This document shows positions 26,001 to 36,438 of a stretch of DNA of 64,000 bases, piece by piece; positions within the stretch are counted from its first letter, which is position 1, and each line of letters begins with the position of its first letter. Made by a program: the position numbers and the translations under genes. This DNA is from Owenia fusiformis (Eukaryota; Annelida; Polychaeta; Sabellida; Oweniidae): the NCBI GenBank assembly GCA_903813345.2, contig CAIIXF020000005.1:4805375-4869374 (forward strand). Direction: 5' to 3'. The notes beneath the pieces are model-generated. The model made no database searches. It had not been told where the DNA came from and was given only the letters and a program-made list of their open reading frames with translations.

Positions 26001-29000
26001 ACATTAATTTATTAAGTAGAAGGGTACCAGGCCAAGTTAAGAATGCATTAGCTTGCACATAAACTAATTATAGGCTGGTTAATTTTTGTAATAGATTACT
26101 AATGATATCTTTTACTGCAGCCAGCTTATTGCCAGATCAATCATATGTACTAGCTACGTGTATTCCCGGGCATGTATTGTAAGTTAAGCTTGTATTCGCG
26201 AATGCAGATAGCGGCTATTAGCTAGCGGGTATGGGTTGATTGCACTTTGATGGCAAACTCATTTAAATATGAATAGTACCTGCCATGCATCCTGTTAGTT
26301 GCCTGCTCTCGCCCCAAACCCTGTAGCTGAGCTTACTTACGATTTAACCTGGTATTGAAGCAGCACTGACTATCAAGGTGTTTGGAATTGTAAATAGCGG
26401 AAGTACACCTGGCGCATGCGTATAGTCGCAAAACACATTTTAAGTTTGTTTGATTAATTTATGCAAATCAATAGGTAAATCTGGTATCCAATAGGTGCTA
26501 TTTGCATTCGCGAATACAAGCTTAGTTTCAATTTGCTCATCAAGCTGTTCAACAATGATTTTGTATTAGGTGGCACAAAGCTCCGCATTTTACCAAAATA
26601 AATACATTATGTGTACATGTACACTGGCGGATTAGGGGGGGGGGGCCTGGGGGCTTGGGTGGGCCCAGAAAAAAAATTGGGGCCAAAAAAAATTTGGGCC
26701 AAAAAGGCCTTAAGGCCCAAAAAAGTGGGCCTTTTTGGTCATAACTGGGCATTTTAAGGCCTTATTTTTTAATTTCAGGCTATATTTTGAAGAAAATGGG
26801 CCTCAAAATTTCAAAATTTGGGCCCACATTTGGGTTTTAGGGGCCCCCCCCCCTTTGTTGGTTCCCAGATCCGCCCCTGATGTATATTTATAAACGTATG
26901 ATTCCAAGCATAATTCATTGCTTTAACCCCTTCACTATTCTTGATTATCAAAAGTAATAGTTGTTCAAATTAAATTAAAAAGCCATCATTGTAAAATGCA
27001 TCGCATAAAGTCTATAGATCTACATGTACTATAGATTGCATAAAGCCTATAATAATTTACTTTATCTTTTATAATATCTTTTTCAGGTTTTTAGAGACTG
27101 CCAAGGATTCTATTGATGTTGTGACTTGGCACCAGTAAGTTGAGAATTTTATACTTTATCCAAATACTTGAGTAATGTAAACACCCGCAGAACCTTATAC
27201 ATGTACTGTATAAAAATTGTTATGAATACAATACTATTGTAATATATATATTTTATTGACTCACTAATGCCTGGGTCACATATGCTCCAATCCATCAACC
27301 GGCACCCGACCAATTGAGTGTTTTATTCAATATTCTATTCAATTTTGAACAAAATACCCAATCGGCCAGACGCCGTAGTGAAAATCGAAGCAAATGTGAC
27401 CAAGGCATTACCATGTCATGTAATACTGTACTAGGGATAACCTCTATTTTTATTAAAGGGGCACTGACAGATAAACTTTATTAAACTGATTGGCTCCCTT
27501 TAATCATGCATATTGTTCCAGTTACTACTCTAATGGCAGGACAGCAGTCGTTGATAATTTCACCGACCCCCACCTATTAGACAGACTAGAGAAAGATATA
27601 GCTACAGTGCAGGACATTGTCAGCAAACATGCCCCTCAGAAGAAAAAATGGCTAGGGGAAACAAGCTCGATGTATGGAGGCGGAGCCAAGGATTTGAGTG
27701 ACAGATACGTTGCTGGATTTATGTGAGTATGAACTAAGTTATGTAATGTATGCATGCATGTGTAGTCTATGTTACAATCTTAAATAATTATTCAAGCTTG
27801 AGCTGTCTAATGCCTTGGTCACATTTGCTCCGATTTTCACTACAGCGCCCGGCCGATTGAGTATTTTGTTCAAAATTAAATACTGGCCGGGCGCCAGCCG
27901 ATGGATCGGAGGAAATGTGACCCAGGCATTATGGGAGTTTGTTACAAGAAGTGAAATAGCCATATAAGCAAGAAGTATAGACAAGTGTTCCCGAAAACCA
28001 TAATGTCCATGCACAGTACTCTGTCGGTCTGTAGGTCACTCTTACCTAGTTTCACAAGAAAATGGGTCATTGAATTTGATTTGTCATAACGCACATTTAA
28101 GTCAATAAAATATATGATAGTACTGTATGCATGACTGCATATCAATTTCTAAGCTTGCTTGCTTGAAATACTAATTTGTATGTATTATTTCATAATTATG
28201 ATTCATCCTTATAAGGTTAATGCACTGGTACTTCTACATGTATGAGATATGTTATTCTTCCAGGTGGTTGGATAAACTAGGCCTTATGGCTAAGTCTGGC
28301 TATGATGTAGTTATACGCTGGTCACTACTCAGAGGCAACTACGGTCTCATTGACAAGAATCTCAACCCAAACCCTGTAAGTTCATGTACTTGTAGATTGT
28401 TTTTTTATGAAGTTAAAGTTTTTATTTCCATGATATAAACAGTATACAGAGTACATTAATTTTCAAGATCTTAGAGTAAAATCATTTTTGGCCCCTCTTT
28501 AGACAAAACATTAACATGTGAAAAACTGTCAATTGGAACATCTCTGTAAGTGGGAAACATTTTAGATTCCTTGATCAACAGAATCTCTGTAAGTAGAACT
28601 TGGGAGATGCTCTAGTGGGACATTTTGGAGGTACCAAAGATGTTCAACTTATGCAGGATTTACTCTAAAATGAATTTATAATTATTTTGTGTGTCTCACA
28701 ACAAACTATATATATGGGAAACATTTGATGAAAATATTTCAGGGCTTGTGAGTGAACTTAAAAGTCACCAATAATGCAAAAATGGCAAGATTAAAAAAAT
28801 CTTCTTAGAGCTATTTTAGACCATATAAAATGATATAAGTCTGTTCTCCCCCCTTAAATTTTTTAATTCAGAGATAACATAGGGTTGGTATATATCATCT
28901 TAAAGGGAATTTAATTTGCTGATCACACACCAAATTTCAGAGTGATTGGTTAAATTCCCAGTGATGTCCATAGTGTCCAAAGGATCCCCTGAATGTAACA

Positions 29001-31499
29001 CATTTTTCTCTGTAATGATATTGAGAAACATCGAAATCACCCAATGTTCACATTGTCACTGCAGTATCAACTTTTCACTTATCATTCACTATACCTGGTA
29101 ATGTTACTTGTTTTGACGTAACCAAAGGTCAACTACAACCTTACAAGAAACCATGGACCTATATCCGAGGATATAGGTCCATGAAGAAACATTGTAGCAA
29201 TTTTATTATGAGGAGTTCATGATTGATTTTTTGAGGGTGATCAGCATTTTCCATGAGCTTCAAAATGATATATGCAAAAGTATGATAAATATAAAGATAA
29301 AAAAGTTAAGGGGGGAGAACAGACTTATTTGACACCCTGTAAAGAACTATTTATAAAAAGGTGTTTATTTTTAGGACTACTGGTTATCGTTTGTGTACAA
29401 ACAATTTGTGGGCCCTCAAGTGTTACAAGTGAATGCTACAGTATTTACAGACTCCAATGGTAAACATCAGCGCCTGCGAGTATACGCTCACTGCACGCAC
29501 CCCAAGTAAGTACCCTTGGGTCAGTTTTACAGTAGCACACTTGGGGACTAATATGCGAATAGGAACTAAATGTCTATGTTCAAACATGTTAGGTAAATTG
29601 CCTTATATTTCCAAAAATAATAACTTCCCCTTAAAATCAATATTTGGTTGCAGGAGGTTCTAATACACGGGGTACCATCGAATAATTTTGGCAACGTACT
29701 GGAGAACGACATTTTACTAAGAAATGGCAATAATTTAGCACAATATATTTTTTAACTAGAGTTCTATTTTGATTTTGACAAAAGTAAGTATTCCATGCAA
29801 TGGCTATTTCATTCATGAGTTTGTAGGAATTCTGTTGGAACCCAGTTCTGATCAAGTACGAAGTTATTGAAATCGGCGCAGACGGACTTTACTCCGAAAG
29901 ATGGTTTTTCGATTATAACTTTTCACAACATTTAAGTATAGACTTTTGAAAAAAGTACAGAATAGTCCTTATACTATTGAATTATTCTGTTATTTCTGAT
30001 TCACACGACTCTGATTTGTTTAATTAAAAAAAAACTTTTAAAAATATTACTTAGGAACGTAACCGGAGCTGGGGACGTAACTGGAGCAGATCAGTTGAAT
30101 TATTTAATCAAAAAAATTAAAATATATGATGTAAAGCACATATACTAATTTAAAAACATACGGGATTGTTCGAATGCGTATTTATTATATCATATTTTTT
30201 TTTTTTTAATTATATAATTCAACTGATCTGCTCTGGTTACGTTCCCAGCTCCGGTTACGTTCCTAAGTAATATTTTTAAAACTTTTTTTTTAATTAAACA
30301 AATCAGAGTCGTGTGAATTAGAAATAACAGAATTATTCAATAGTATAAGGACTATTCTGTACTTTTTTCAAAAGTCTATACTTAAATGTTGTAAAAAGTT
30401 ATAATCGAAAAAACCATCTTTCGGAGTAAAGTCCGACTGCGCCGATTTCAATAACTTCGTACTTGATCAGAACTGGGTTCCAACTGAATTCCTACAAACT
30501 CATGAATGAAATAGCCATTGCATGGAATACTTACTTTTGTCAAAATCAAAGTAGAACTCTAGTTAAAAAATATATTGTGCTAAATTATTGCCATTTCTTA
30601 GTAAAATGTCGTTCTCCGGTACGTTGCCAAAATTATTCGATGGTACCCCGTGCTAATAAGGGGTTAGCATTTTGGAGTTTACTTTTATTTCATGTACCGT
30701 TCATGTATTTTTGCAGTTAAACTGAAAAGTTTGTATTTCACTATTGATGCTGGCTGTACAGCTTATTATTGCATTTGTTTTAGGAGTCGCTACCCGAGGG
30801 GAGCAGTAACAATTTTTGTGCTCAACCTGTACACTAGTGCTGCTACCTTCAGTGTGCCACGTGTACTAAATAGGTCTGCAATACATGAATACCTAATGAC
30901 CCCTGGACCTGGGGGGCTTAGCTCAGAGTAAGTCATTGGATGCATTTCAATTCCCTCTCTGGTTTGCAGTAATGCACGCAAAGAAAAGTGAAAATACTTA
31001 GTAATTCAATTATTGGCTTCAATACTGTTGCTTGTGAATTCAGAATCAGTGAATCTAAATGTTAAATTTTTGAGAAAGGATGAAATTAATTTTTTCATAG
31101 AAAAACAACCTCTTACCAAAAATTGAGAAATAAAATATTTTTTATATAATGCACATACATATATAAGTATGAACAATTTTAATTTAATTCTTTCATGTTC
31201 TATATTAATTTTTGTGATTTAATCAATAGCATGGTCCAGTCCATCATTTATTTATATACTCCCTGTCACATGTATTATTTATTGTTTAAATTGCTTTTTA
31301 TTGTGCTAAACAAGTTCATGTTGACTCTATATGTTACAGGTATGTTAAGATGAATGGCCAAGTGTTGCAGATGCTAGACGAGCAAACATTCCCAACGTTG
31401 AACCCAAAGATTTATCCACCTGGGAAAATCCAGACCATGCCGAGCAGAACATTTGGATTCTATGTCTTCCCTGGTGCAAATGCTAGAGCTTGTTTATAG
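16822..31499 (+). CDS. HPSE: Heparanase (GH79 endo-beta-glucuronidase), alternatively spliced
   Basis: Cleaves heparan sulfate chains; secreted or lysosomal in known animals. Exons: first exons 16822-17015, 17893-18092 or 18678-18862; then 21448-21677, 23732-23902, one of 24480-24651 or 25770-25944, 27087-27134, 27522-27722, 28264-28375, 29375-29505, 30784-30927, 31340-31499. All joins keep frame. The form using 18678-18862 and 25770-25944 is 518 residues (human about 543). Landmarks: [20 protein letters not shown]; the proton-donor Glu in LGN|EP (residue 196, on the exon junction); [12 protein letters not shown]; the nucleophile in [12 protein letters not shown] (Glu316), giving 120-residue spacing as in the family. 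The linker that is excised from human proheparanase is shorter here. Each first exon begins with a hydrophobic, signal-peptide-like stretch. AATAAA near 32297 is a possible polyadenylation signal. Confidence 0.93.
17893..18092 (+). CDS. HPSE: Heparanase alternative first exon 1c (diverged)
   Basis: ATG at 17893, a hydrophobic start ([11 protein letters not shown]), and a C-terminal part [15 protein letters not shown] that aligns with the same strand in exons 1a and 1b (DEFLSVGL) and with human heparanase. The donor ...CTTAG|gtaagt is in phase 2, as in the other two first exons. It is much more diverged than 1a and 1b are from each other. It lies between them. Confidence 0.6.
18678..18862 (+). 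CDS. HPSE: Heparanase alternative first exon 1b
   Basis: ATG at 18678; signal-peptide-like [15 protein letters not shown], then [19 protein letters not shown]. The donor ...GACAG|gtaagt is the strongest of the three first-exon donors and is in phase 2. I used this exon for the reference protein because it is nearest to exon 2 and has the best donor. Confidence 0.8.
19062..19610 (-). pseudogene. Tyrosine-recombinase (Crypton-like) N-terminal fragment, copy 1
   Basis: The minus-strand frame at 19600-19457 encodes [12 protein letters not shown]...[12 protein letters not shown]. This aligns with the N-terminal segment of copy 2 ([20 protein letters not shown], then NTKK). Sequence beyond 19457 is broken by stops. 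A flanking block (GTAGTACAGTAACATA, CGGTCAATAATATGATATCC) occurs on both sides, at about 19070-19120 and again at 19610-19660. It lies inside a heparanase intron. Confidence 0.5.
19123..19301. repeat. Palindromic MITE, TTGACCTCTCC family, copy 1
   Basis: The arms CAATTGTTGACCTCTCC and GGAGAGGTCTACAATTG form an imperfect palindrome around GTAAACCGAG/AGGTTTACAGTCGAGG. Other copies: 19736-19881, 51185-51320, 51361-51515, with a degraded relative near 54689-54800. Several copies are followed or preceded by a GTTAGTC(A/C)GAAG or GGACTAACA edge. Confidence 0.75.
19736..19881. repeat. Palindromic MITE, TTGACCTCTCC family, copy 2
   Basis: Same arms as copy 1 (CAATTATTGACCTCTCC ... GGAGAGGTCTATAATTG), directly beside the second tyrosine-recombinase fragment. 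The same arrangement of palindrome next to recombinase fragment is seen for copy 1. Confidence 0.75.
19885..20338 (-). pseudogene. Tyrosine-recombinase (Crypton-like/QRICH1-ZMYM type) N-terminal fragment, copy 2
   Basis: The minus-strand frame from 20338 encodes [19 protein letters not shown], and after a frame break near 20118-20126 continues [10 protein letters not shown]...[21 protein letters not shown]...[10 protein letters not shown]. This is the arrangement of the DNA-binding N-terminal part of Crypton-derived tyrosine recombinases, as found in QRICH1/ZMYM/KCTD1-related proteins. The catalytic domain is absent and the frame is broken, so it is a relic. It sits in the heparanase intron between the last first exon and exon 2, on the opposite strand. 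Identification is from remembered family pattern. Confidence 0.6.
21448..21677 (+). CDS. HPSE: Heparanase exon 2
   Basis: Acceptor tttttag, phase 2 in, phase 1 out. It encodes [20 protein letters not shown] and an acidic segment ([13 protein letters not shown]) where the human enzyme has the excised linker. This is the common acceptor for all three first exons. Confidence 0.9.
22422..23272. repeat. Degenerate inverted-repeat element in heparanase intron 2
   Basis: The left end AAAGTCCCCGTCTAAAGTTTG pairs with the right end CAAAGTGGTTTAAACTTTAT-ATGGGGCCTTT read on the other strand. Internal blocks (AAAAAGTGATTTT / AAAACCACTTTTT) pair in the same way. It is rich in A and T runs and has no coding frame. 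Confidence 0.5.
24480..24651 (+). CDS. HPSE: Heparanase exon 4a, alternative catalytic-acid exon
   Basis: Acceptor ttttattttag, donor gtaagt, 172 bp, phase 1 to 2. The first codon is completed across the junction to Glu, giving LGN|EPDLF; the exon goes on through [18 protein letters not shown] to KTGPGVTQ, alignable with human EPNSF...GSQLGEDF...YGPDV. It has exactly the phases of exon 4b, and splicing 4a to 4b would shift frame to an early stop, so one copy at a time is expected. It differs from 4b at most positions and has GPG where GPD is usual. Confidence 0.8.
24718..24857. repeat. TA-flanked MITE in the 4a-4b intron
   Basis: 140 bp, starting CAGGGTGGGC and ending GCCCACCCTG, with TA on each side, as in Tc1/mariner-type miniature elements. 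It lies directly downstream of exon 4a. Confidence 0.75.
24908..25426. repeat. 26-bp minisatellite between alternative exons 4a and 4b
   Basis: About 20 tandem units of roughly 26 bp with the consensus TGCATTTATTTCAG + GAAATCAATAAG. Units alternate between TTTATTTCAGG and TTTATTTTAGC cores. Each core is a short pyrimidine-rich tract followed by CAG or TAG, resembling a 3' splice site. The array fills the middle of the intron between the two mutually exclusive exons. Confidence 0.92.
25770..25944 (+). CDS. HPSE: Heparanase exon 4b, alternative catalytic-acid exon
   Basis: Acceptor ctattgcag, donor gtaggt, 175 bp, phase 1 to 2. It gives LGN|EPNAF, the canonical NEPN active-site motif, followed by [15 protein letters not shown] and VGPDITRP. 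It is closer to vertebrate heparanase than exon 4a, so I treat it as the default form. Confidence 0.9.
26185..26525. repeat. Palindromic MITE, TATTCGCGAA family, copy 2
   Basis: It begins AAGCTTGTATTCGCGAATGC and ends GCATTCGCGAATACAAGCTT. It is longer than the other copies because of extra central sequence. Confidence 0.8.
26625..26880. repeat. G/C-run MITE in heparanase intron
   Basis: The ends GGCGGATTAGGGGG and CCCAGATCCGCC are inverted. The interior contains GGGCC/GGCCC runs arranged as hairpins. A possible decayed relative lies near 12955-13035. Confidence 0.6.
27087..28375 (+). CDS. HPSE: Heparanase exons 5-7 (nucleophile region)
   Basis: Exon 27087-27134 ([15 protein letters not shown]) receives either 4a (CA|G, Gln) or 4b (GA|G, Glu). 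Exon 27522-27722 carries YYSNGRTA and the nucleophile Glu in [12 protein letters not shown]. Exon 28264-28375 encodes [20 protein letters not shown] and ends in phase 0. The intervening introns hold two copies of the TAATGCC MITE. Confidence 0.93.
27265..27410. repeat. Palindromic TAATGCC MITE, copy 1
   Basis: The ends TAATGCCTGGGTCACAT and TGTGACCAAGGCATTA are inverted around ATTGAGTGTTTTATTC / GAACAAAATACCCAAT. Other copies: 27808-27931, 34248-34366 (truncated), 48214-48359. The TA at each edge suggests TA target duplication. Confidence 0.85.
27808..27931. repeat. Palindromic TAATGCC MITE, copy 2
   Basis: TAATGCCTTGGTCACATTTG at the left, inverted at the right, with a shortened centre (GCCCGGCCGATTGAGTATTT). 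It is in the next heparanase intron after copy 1. Confidence 0.85.
29375..31499 (+). CDS. HPSE: Heparanase exons 8-10 (C-terminal beta-sandwich)
   Basis: 29375-29505 encodes [17 protein letters not shown] and [11 protein letters not shown]; 30784-30927 encodes [18 protein letters not shown]; 31340-31499 encodes [28 protein letters not shown] and the TAG stop at 31497-31499. These match the C-terminal domain of the family. The first of the two introns is mostly the 987-bp palindromic element. Confidence 0.92.
29666..30652. mobile_element. Long palindromic (foldback) element in heparanase intron
   Basis: 987 bp, beginning CACGGGGTACCATCG and ending with its inverse CGATGGTACCCCGTG. It is nearly palindromic over both ~480-bp arms and is flanked by CTAATA (29660-29665 and 30653-30658). 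Matching reading frames in both arms are a by-product of the palindrome and do not indicate a protein. Confidence 0.88.
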
Positions 31500-33330
31500 T
31501 CCAGGTGCTACAATACACAATTGGAATAATATTAAATACATATAAACACTCTATGCAGGGTGATCAATGCTACACCCCCAATCCGAACTCTGAAATGACA
31601 ATGGGTGCCGTACCGTACGGTACATTAAGATTATGGTACCGTACTGTACCGTTGGAGATTGACTGTCCATGTATAGCGTTAAAATCTTCCTTAGTAAACA
31701 CCTCTTTCTAGTGAACACCTGTGTCTAGTGAACATTCTCTTAGCACATACTCCACTGAGTGTTGTATAAATTGTCTCTCTTTAGTGAACACCTACCTACA
31801 AACAGTGAACACATTTACAGGGTAACGCAAATACAGGGTGTTTCACAATGTCTGTCCTCTCATTCACAGCTTATATTAGATCACTTGCCCTCATAATATC
31901 AATATATTATCATAAATAAGGGTTATGTACAGGGAGGTTTTGGATACAGGTTTTATCACGAGGGAAATATTAGCATCTCCCGGGTGATAAGGGAACAAGA
32001 TACGCATTTTTACCGAGTGATGAACCCATTATACAAAACCGATTGTATATAACAGATGTTCTGTATCTCATAGCCTCATACATACTGAGTTTTAGGTACA
32101 TTATGCCTTCTGAAGTTCCAATATTTTTAGAAACAGATTTTGTTTTATGAAAAGTTTATGTGCACTTCAGAAAATACTGAAAAGAGACCTTTCATAAAAG
32201 TTGTTTCGAAAACGTAAACTTGTACTTTAAGATTCAGCTGGAAAATAGCATTTTGGGAAAAAATTGCTCTACATGCACATGTTATTTTCTGGTACAAAAT
32301 AAAGTATGAAATTTTGTGTTAATTTCCTTGCTTTTTTCTATCTGTGCCATCGTTGTAATGTGTACGTTATCAACTCAATACCTAGCTCTTGTGGCGTGAT
32401 GTTTTACACTCAAGACCCTTTAAAGGGTTCCGATTAGCATCCCGTATAAAAACAATATGGCGGCTCCAGGCGAATCAACTGGATCAGTCCATTTTTAAGA
32501 AATAAGGGGAGTTCTGTAAAATCCAGTTTATTGAAATTGTCTTTGAGATAAAGTAATCCGTTTATAATGATTTTGAAAACGTTATCCAAAGAGTGATTGC
32601 GTTCAAATAATACATGTACAACAGCCAATATAAATTCTTGTATTAGAAACCGGTTTGTCTTGCTTTGTTTCATTTGTAGGATATTTCATATGCCAAGCTG
32701 TGTGCTATTACGTTATGGGGAAATTTAGATGCCAATTTTTACTTATTATACACAAATAGAAGATCCTGAAACTTCACCCATAAATGTGGAATTGATTTGT
32801 CAAAATAAAAATCACCCTTTTATAAATGTGTGACGATCTATAATATACTTATGCTATATAACAGTTAGAGGTGTTGACACAACGACCTCGAACCTGTGAA
32901 CCCTTGAGTATTATTCCGGGATCGGGCCTTTTATACTAAACGGTGAGCAACACCAGAAACGAGCGTTCGATTTGCTAAACGATATGCGTCACCCTTTAAC
33001 GTGGTTCACCACGCGGAAGAATGAATTATTTCACAGTTCTTATAAAAGTTTAAGTTGAGATCTAAGTTTAGAACATATAAAAAGTCATATGTAGACACCA
33101 TGATTGTAAACTTACAAATCGGATCAACGCGTAAACCCGAACATACTCGTGTGTGTCGAGTCGTCGACCCCTGGACCGTGATCCCTATTCAAAATTAATA
33201 AGCTGAATATGTAAAATATTCAATCAAACACTTCGGCTACCATTTTGATACACTGATCAATCCAATCTGTGCTAGTGATTTCTGCGGCGAGTCATTTGGT
33301 TGCATAATAAACTCCCACCAGTTTTTGTAC

Positions 33331-33563
33331 AGGGTGTTTCATAGTGTTCATCTCCAAAGTCAGTTTGAGATAAGATAGACTTATAATGTATATATTATAT
33401 AGGAATTCCTATTTTATTTTAGACCAAGAGAGCTCACACACGTGATAATACATACAGTTTAAAAGTTACAGATGGTTTGCATTTGAACGTTATATATCAT
33501 CCGACTTCTGGAGATTTTGGACATTTTTGACTAATAGCCATTGTTATGTAACACCCTGTATTT
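33331..33563. repeat. MITE with ACAGGGTGT ends
   Basis: The left ACAGGGTGTT is mirrored by the right AACACCCTGT (near 33552-33563), each with TA close by. The same ACAGGGTGTTTCA end is seen once more at about 31836 without an obvious partner. Confidence 0.55.
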
Positions 33564-34247
33564 TTGTTTAGAATTACAAGTTTAAGTACAAGTTTACCAA
33601 ATTACTTATATGGAAAGCTCTCTATTGATTGATCATTCCTAACGTACGTACGTGTATTCATGAACTTACATTTGGTAGGTCATTATCACCTCAATTTTCA
33701 TGTTTTATGAGAAAAATAAATCACTAAAATAATTTTTTGATAATGTTTATAGTTCATTTTACTTTCAAATATCACTGATTATTCTCGAGCATCGTCCAAA
33801 TATTATAATTTGTAAATTACGATAGATAAATAACAGCATGTAAAAAAAAAAAAAAAAAAAAAAAAAATATTCTCTGAAGTAAAGAATTTGACTTGTTTCT
33901 GAGATAGATAAATAGTTTTGTGGAGCATATTGAAAATGTTGCTCTCAGATTGTATGCTATTTCGTAAAGATATCTAGCAAGCTGGGATCGATGATCAGTC
34001 GTGATATCTGGAGCCGCTGTCTTGCATTTGTCAATGTTACTAACGTAATAGATGGGAGCGTTAAAACTCTCGGAGGCATACGTAGTTCATGGGCATCCCC
34101 GCCCTGCATATTTTTTATTTACATTGCCATTCCTACTTATGAAAATATTTGCAATAAAATTTTAATTATATTCGTATCTATGCTGTTTTGTGACTTCTCT
34201 CTTGACATGCTCACTGCACCAGAAACAGTGTAAAATCAATCCACTGG

Positions 34248-34366
34248 TAATGCCTGGGTCACATTTGCTGCGATTCATCGGCCGGCGCTCGGCCGATTGA
34301 GTATTTTGTTCAAAATTTAATACATTTCTAAACAAAATACTCAATCGGCCGAGCGCCGTAGTGAAA
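34248..34366. repeat. Palindromic TAATGCC MITE, copy 3 (right end lost)
   Basis: TAATGCCTGGGTCACATTTG at the left; the centre and the inner right arm (CAATCGGCCGAGCGCCGTAG) are present but the terminal GTGACC..GGCATTA is missing. Confidence 0.75.
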
Positions 34367-34900
34367 AAGTATGAGCTGAGGTCCGGCGTGTCATAAATAA
34401 ATGTATTAAAATAACTTTATTGTGTTTCAAAGTCTGTCATTATCATTATGTCACCACCAAAAAGTGTGGTGACATATTCCTATGGTTTCCATTTTGAAAG
34501 TTGACCTTCTCAAGGTAAAAAAATTTGATCTTCAGTGACCTTCTCAAGGTAAAAAAGGGCAAAAGGTATTTTTCAACTTGCTCCAAATTGACCAAATTTT
34601 CTTTTCCAAAATCATCTACGAATTCTCGGGAGTTCAAATCTGAATTTACATTTTAAATTTCACCTTCAACGAACTTAGTCTCATGGTAAAAAGCTATTTT
34701 TCAACTTGCGTCAATTTTTTTCACAATCATCAATAAGTTCTCAGAAATTCAAATCTGACTCAAGATTGAACTCATAATATTTTGATCAACTAGTTGGTGA
34801 CGTTTTGTCATGTTAATGCCCTGTTCTTATCTTTTTATAACCTTATCCATGTGTATGTGCGAATTTTTGGTGAATTAATTCGTTCCTATGTACATCACGG

Positions 34901-34942
34901 GGGGAAAGAGTACCCGCGTATATACAACCTACCGCCGAGCAA
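34901..34942 (+). repeat. Left terminal inverted repeat
   Basis: 42 bp identical to the complement of 45651-45692. The inner end CTACCGCCGAGCAA resembles the subterminal repeat unit CTACCACCGAGCAA at 35333-35346. Confidence 0.9.
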
Positions 34943-35292
34943 AGACCCGAAGATGTCTGAAAGTGTAGGGGGTGAGTTATAAACTTTTGTTTATATCTTG
35001 AATTTCTCAATATGAGAAACAGATAAAACACAGAATTGTGTGTAACTGATAAATTTATTGTTCCAGGCACTCATGTTTGCAAAATAATGAGTACTTAGCG
35101 CAATGCTTACTATCCAATCGCTAAATTCAAATTTTAAATATTTGAATGATGATTTACATCTTGAATAAGTCACAACCATGGCTGTCTTTACTTCATTCGA
35201 TTCAAAGATACAATAGGTGTAAATGTATCATATTTATTTCACTGCCATTCGTTGCATATCATTGAAATCACCGGTGAAAGTTGAAAATGAAA

Positions 35293-35389
35293 GACCCGAT
35301 TATGTCACGAGTACGATTACATAGGACCCGAAGCTACCACCGAGCAATTCCGACTATACCGTGAGTAGAACCCGATGAGGTAGTGAGTA
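35293..35389 (+). repeat. Left subterminal repeat array
   Basis: Units of ~22 bp of the form GACCCGAt...CGAGTA: 35293-35313 (GACCCGATTATGTCACGAGT), 35325-35346 (GACCCGAAGCTACCACCGAG), a partial CGACTATACCGTGAGTA at about 35351, and 35368-35389 (ACCCGATGAGGTAGTGAGTA core). A further GACCCGAAGATG lies at 34944, next to the TIR. They precede the zinc-finger gene and could bind an element-encoded protein; that role is inferred. Confidence 0.75.
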
Positions 35390-35557
35390 AGCTTTCGAAT
35401 GAGCATATAATATCATGACGATATCGCAAATATTCCTTTTTATTTATCATATACTCCTGGCACCGGGATATAATATAATATGATATAATTCCCGCAGCAC
35501 TATACGTCAACTGTTTCCGGCAAAATTCTTTAAACATTGAATTTATGCTTACACTTG

Positions 35558-35826
35558 AATGACCATAATTTCCTATGTGTCTATGGTAAGAGTGCAACCC
35601 AAAAACATTTAATTCTGCATTGCAAGCGCCATTCTACTCAAAGAACCCAACTTGAAGAATCCCTCGAACAGTACAACCTGTGGACCCCACTCAGTGGACA
35701 AGAAAAAATTGAATCTCTAATTTTTCAAAATTCCCTTTCACTTGGAAAGGATTCTATCAATTAAAACATCTCATCGAAGTGTAGTATTTGATAACCAGCC
35801 GATGAAAATTCGAACGAACGAACGGC
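35558..35826 (+). pseudogene. LINE 3'-end fragment
   Basis: The frame encodes CVYGKSATQKHLILHCKRHS followed by QRTQLEESLEQY, the Cys/His-containing tail typical of non-LTR retrotransposon ORF2 C-termini. A stop at 35762 is followed by a short tail ending in CGAA repeats (35811-35824). It is truncated at the 5' side, as is usual for such insertions, and sits within the 10.8-kb element upstream of the zinc-finger gene. Confidence 0.55.
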
Positions 35827-36154
35827 AATCAAGGTTCGAAAACTCTCAAAGGTAACACGAATGAGCCTAATAATGAACCATTCACTTTTTAGCTAAGGCG
35901 AATTTGGATAACGGCAAACCCGTGTTTTAAGGGCGCAAGTGGCCAAGTCCTCATATACTATAGTATTTAGTATATATCTAGTATTTAATGATCCAAAGGT
36001 CTTTTTTCTCCTGTGTTCGTTTTCTATGTTTATTAGGAAATCCACCCACATTGTTTTAATACTTAAATTATGTCTTCTCCGTTCGTCTGCCATCTTTGCC
36101 TTTTGTTCAGTTCAGTGTGGAAATGGTCATACGTGGATTCGCAGGGCGGTATAT

Positions 36155-36433
36155 AGCCATCGTAAGACCCGGAGAACGGCTTGAGCGGGATATACGATTT
36201 ATATGTCCATTAAATCTCATCAGGGATAGAATACAATGGGATACTGTATCATGTTAAGCTTATATCAGGCAGTTACGATTTTACTGGCGCATACCAGAAT
36301 TATATTTCGTTGTTATCCCTATATATATTTAGTATCCAGGGGTTAAAATATGATATTTAGAACGTCATGAATTTTTTGTTTGTTGCGTAATTTGATATTC
36401 CGTTGAGTTGCTGTTTACTTTTTTCAGGTATAA
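36155..36433 (+). promoter_or_regulatory. Putative 5' leader and intron of the zinc-finger gene
   Basis: The start codon at 36439 is preceded by a pyrimidine tract and ttttttcag at 36419-36426, so the 5' UTR is probably split. A plausible upstream donor is ATC|GTAAGA near 36160, inside a locally CpG-rich patch (36070-36185). Inferred from splice consensus only. Confidence 0.35.
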
Positions 36434-36438
36434 CAATA

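Larger units (their letters stand above)
31500..34888. other. Heparanase 3' side and intergenic gap
   Basis: The first ~800 bases probably hold the heparanase 3' UTR. Repeats of TAGTGAACACC appear near 31705-31800. Small elements are listed separately. A run of about 27 A lies at 33842-33868. A short hairpin TCACCACCAAAAAGTGTGGTGA is near 34451. No gene seen. Confidence 0.55.

Noticed and set aside
29637-30720. Matching frames starting MIRTGFQ in opposite orientation
   Set aside because: They are mirror images produced by the palindromic element, with no independent support for coding.
35893-36093. Minus-strand frame beginning MADERRRHNLSIK with a good start context, divergent from the zinc-finger gene
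   Set aside because: No family resemblance, no convincing splice partner, and no downstream coding continuation seen. It may only reflect the CpG-rich leader region.
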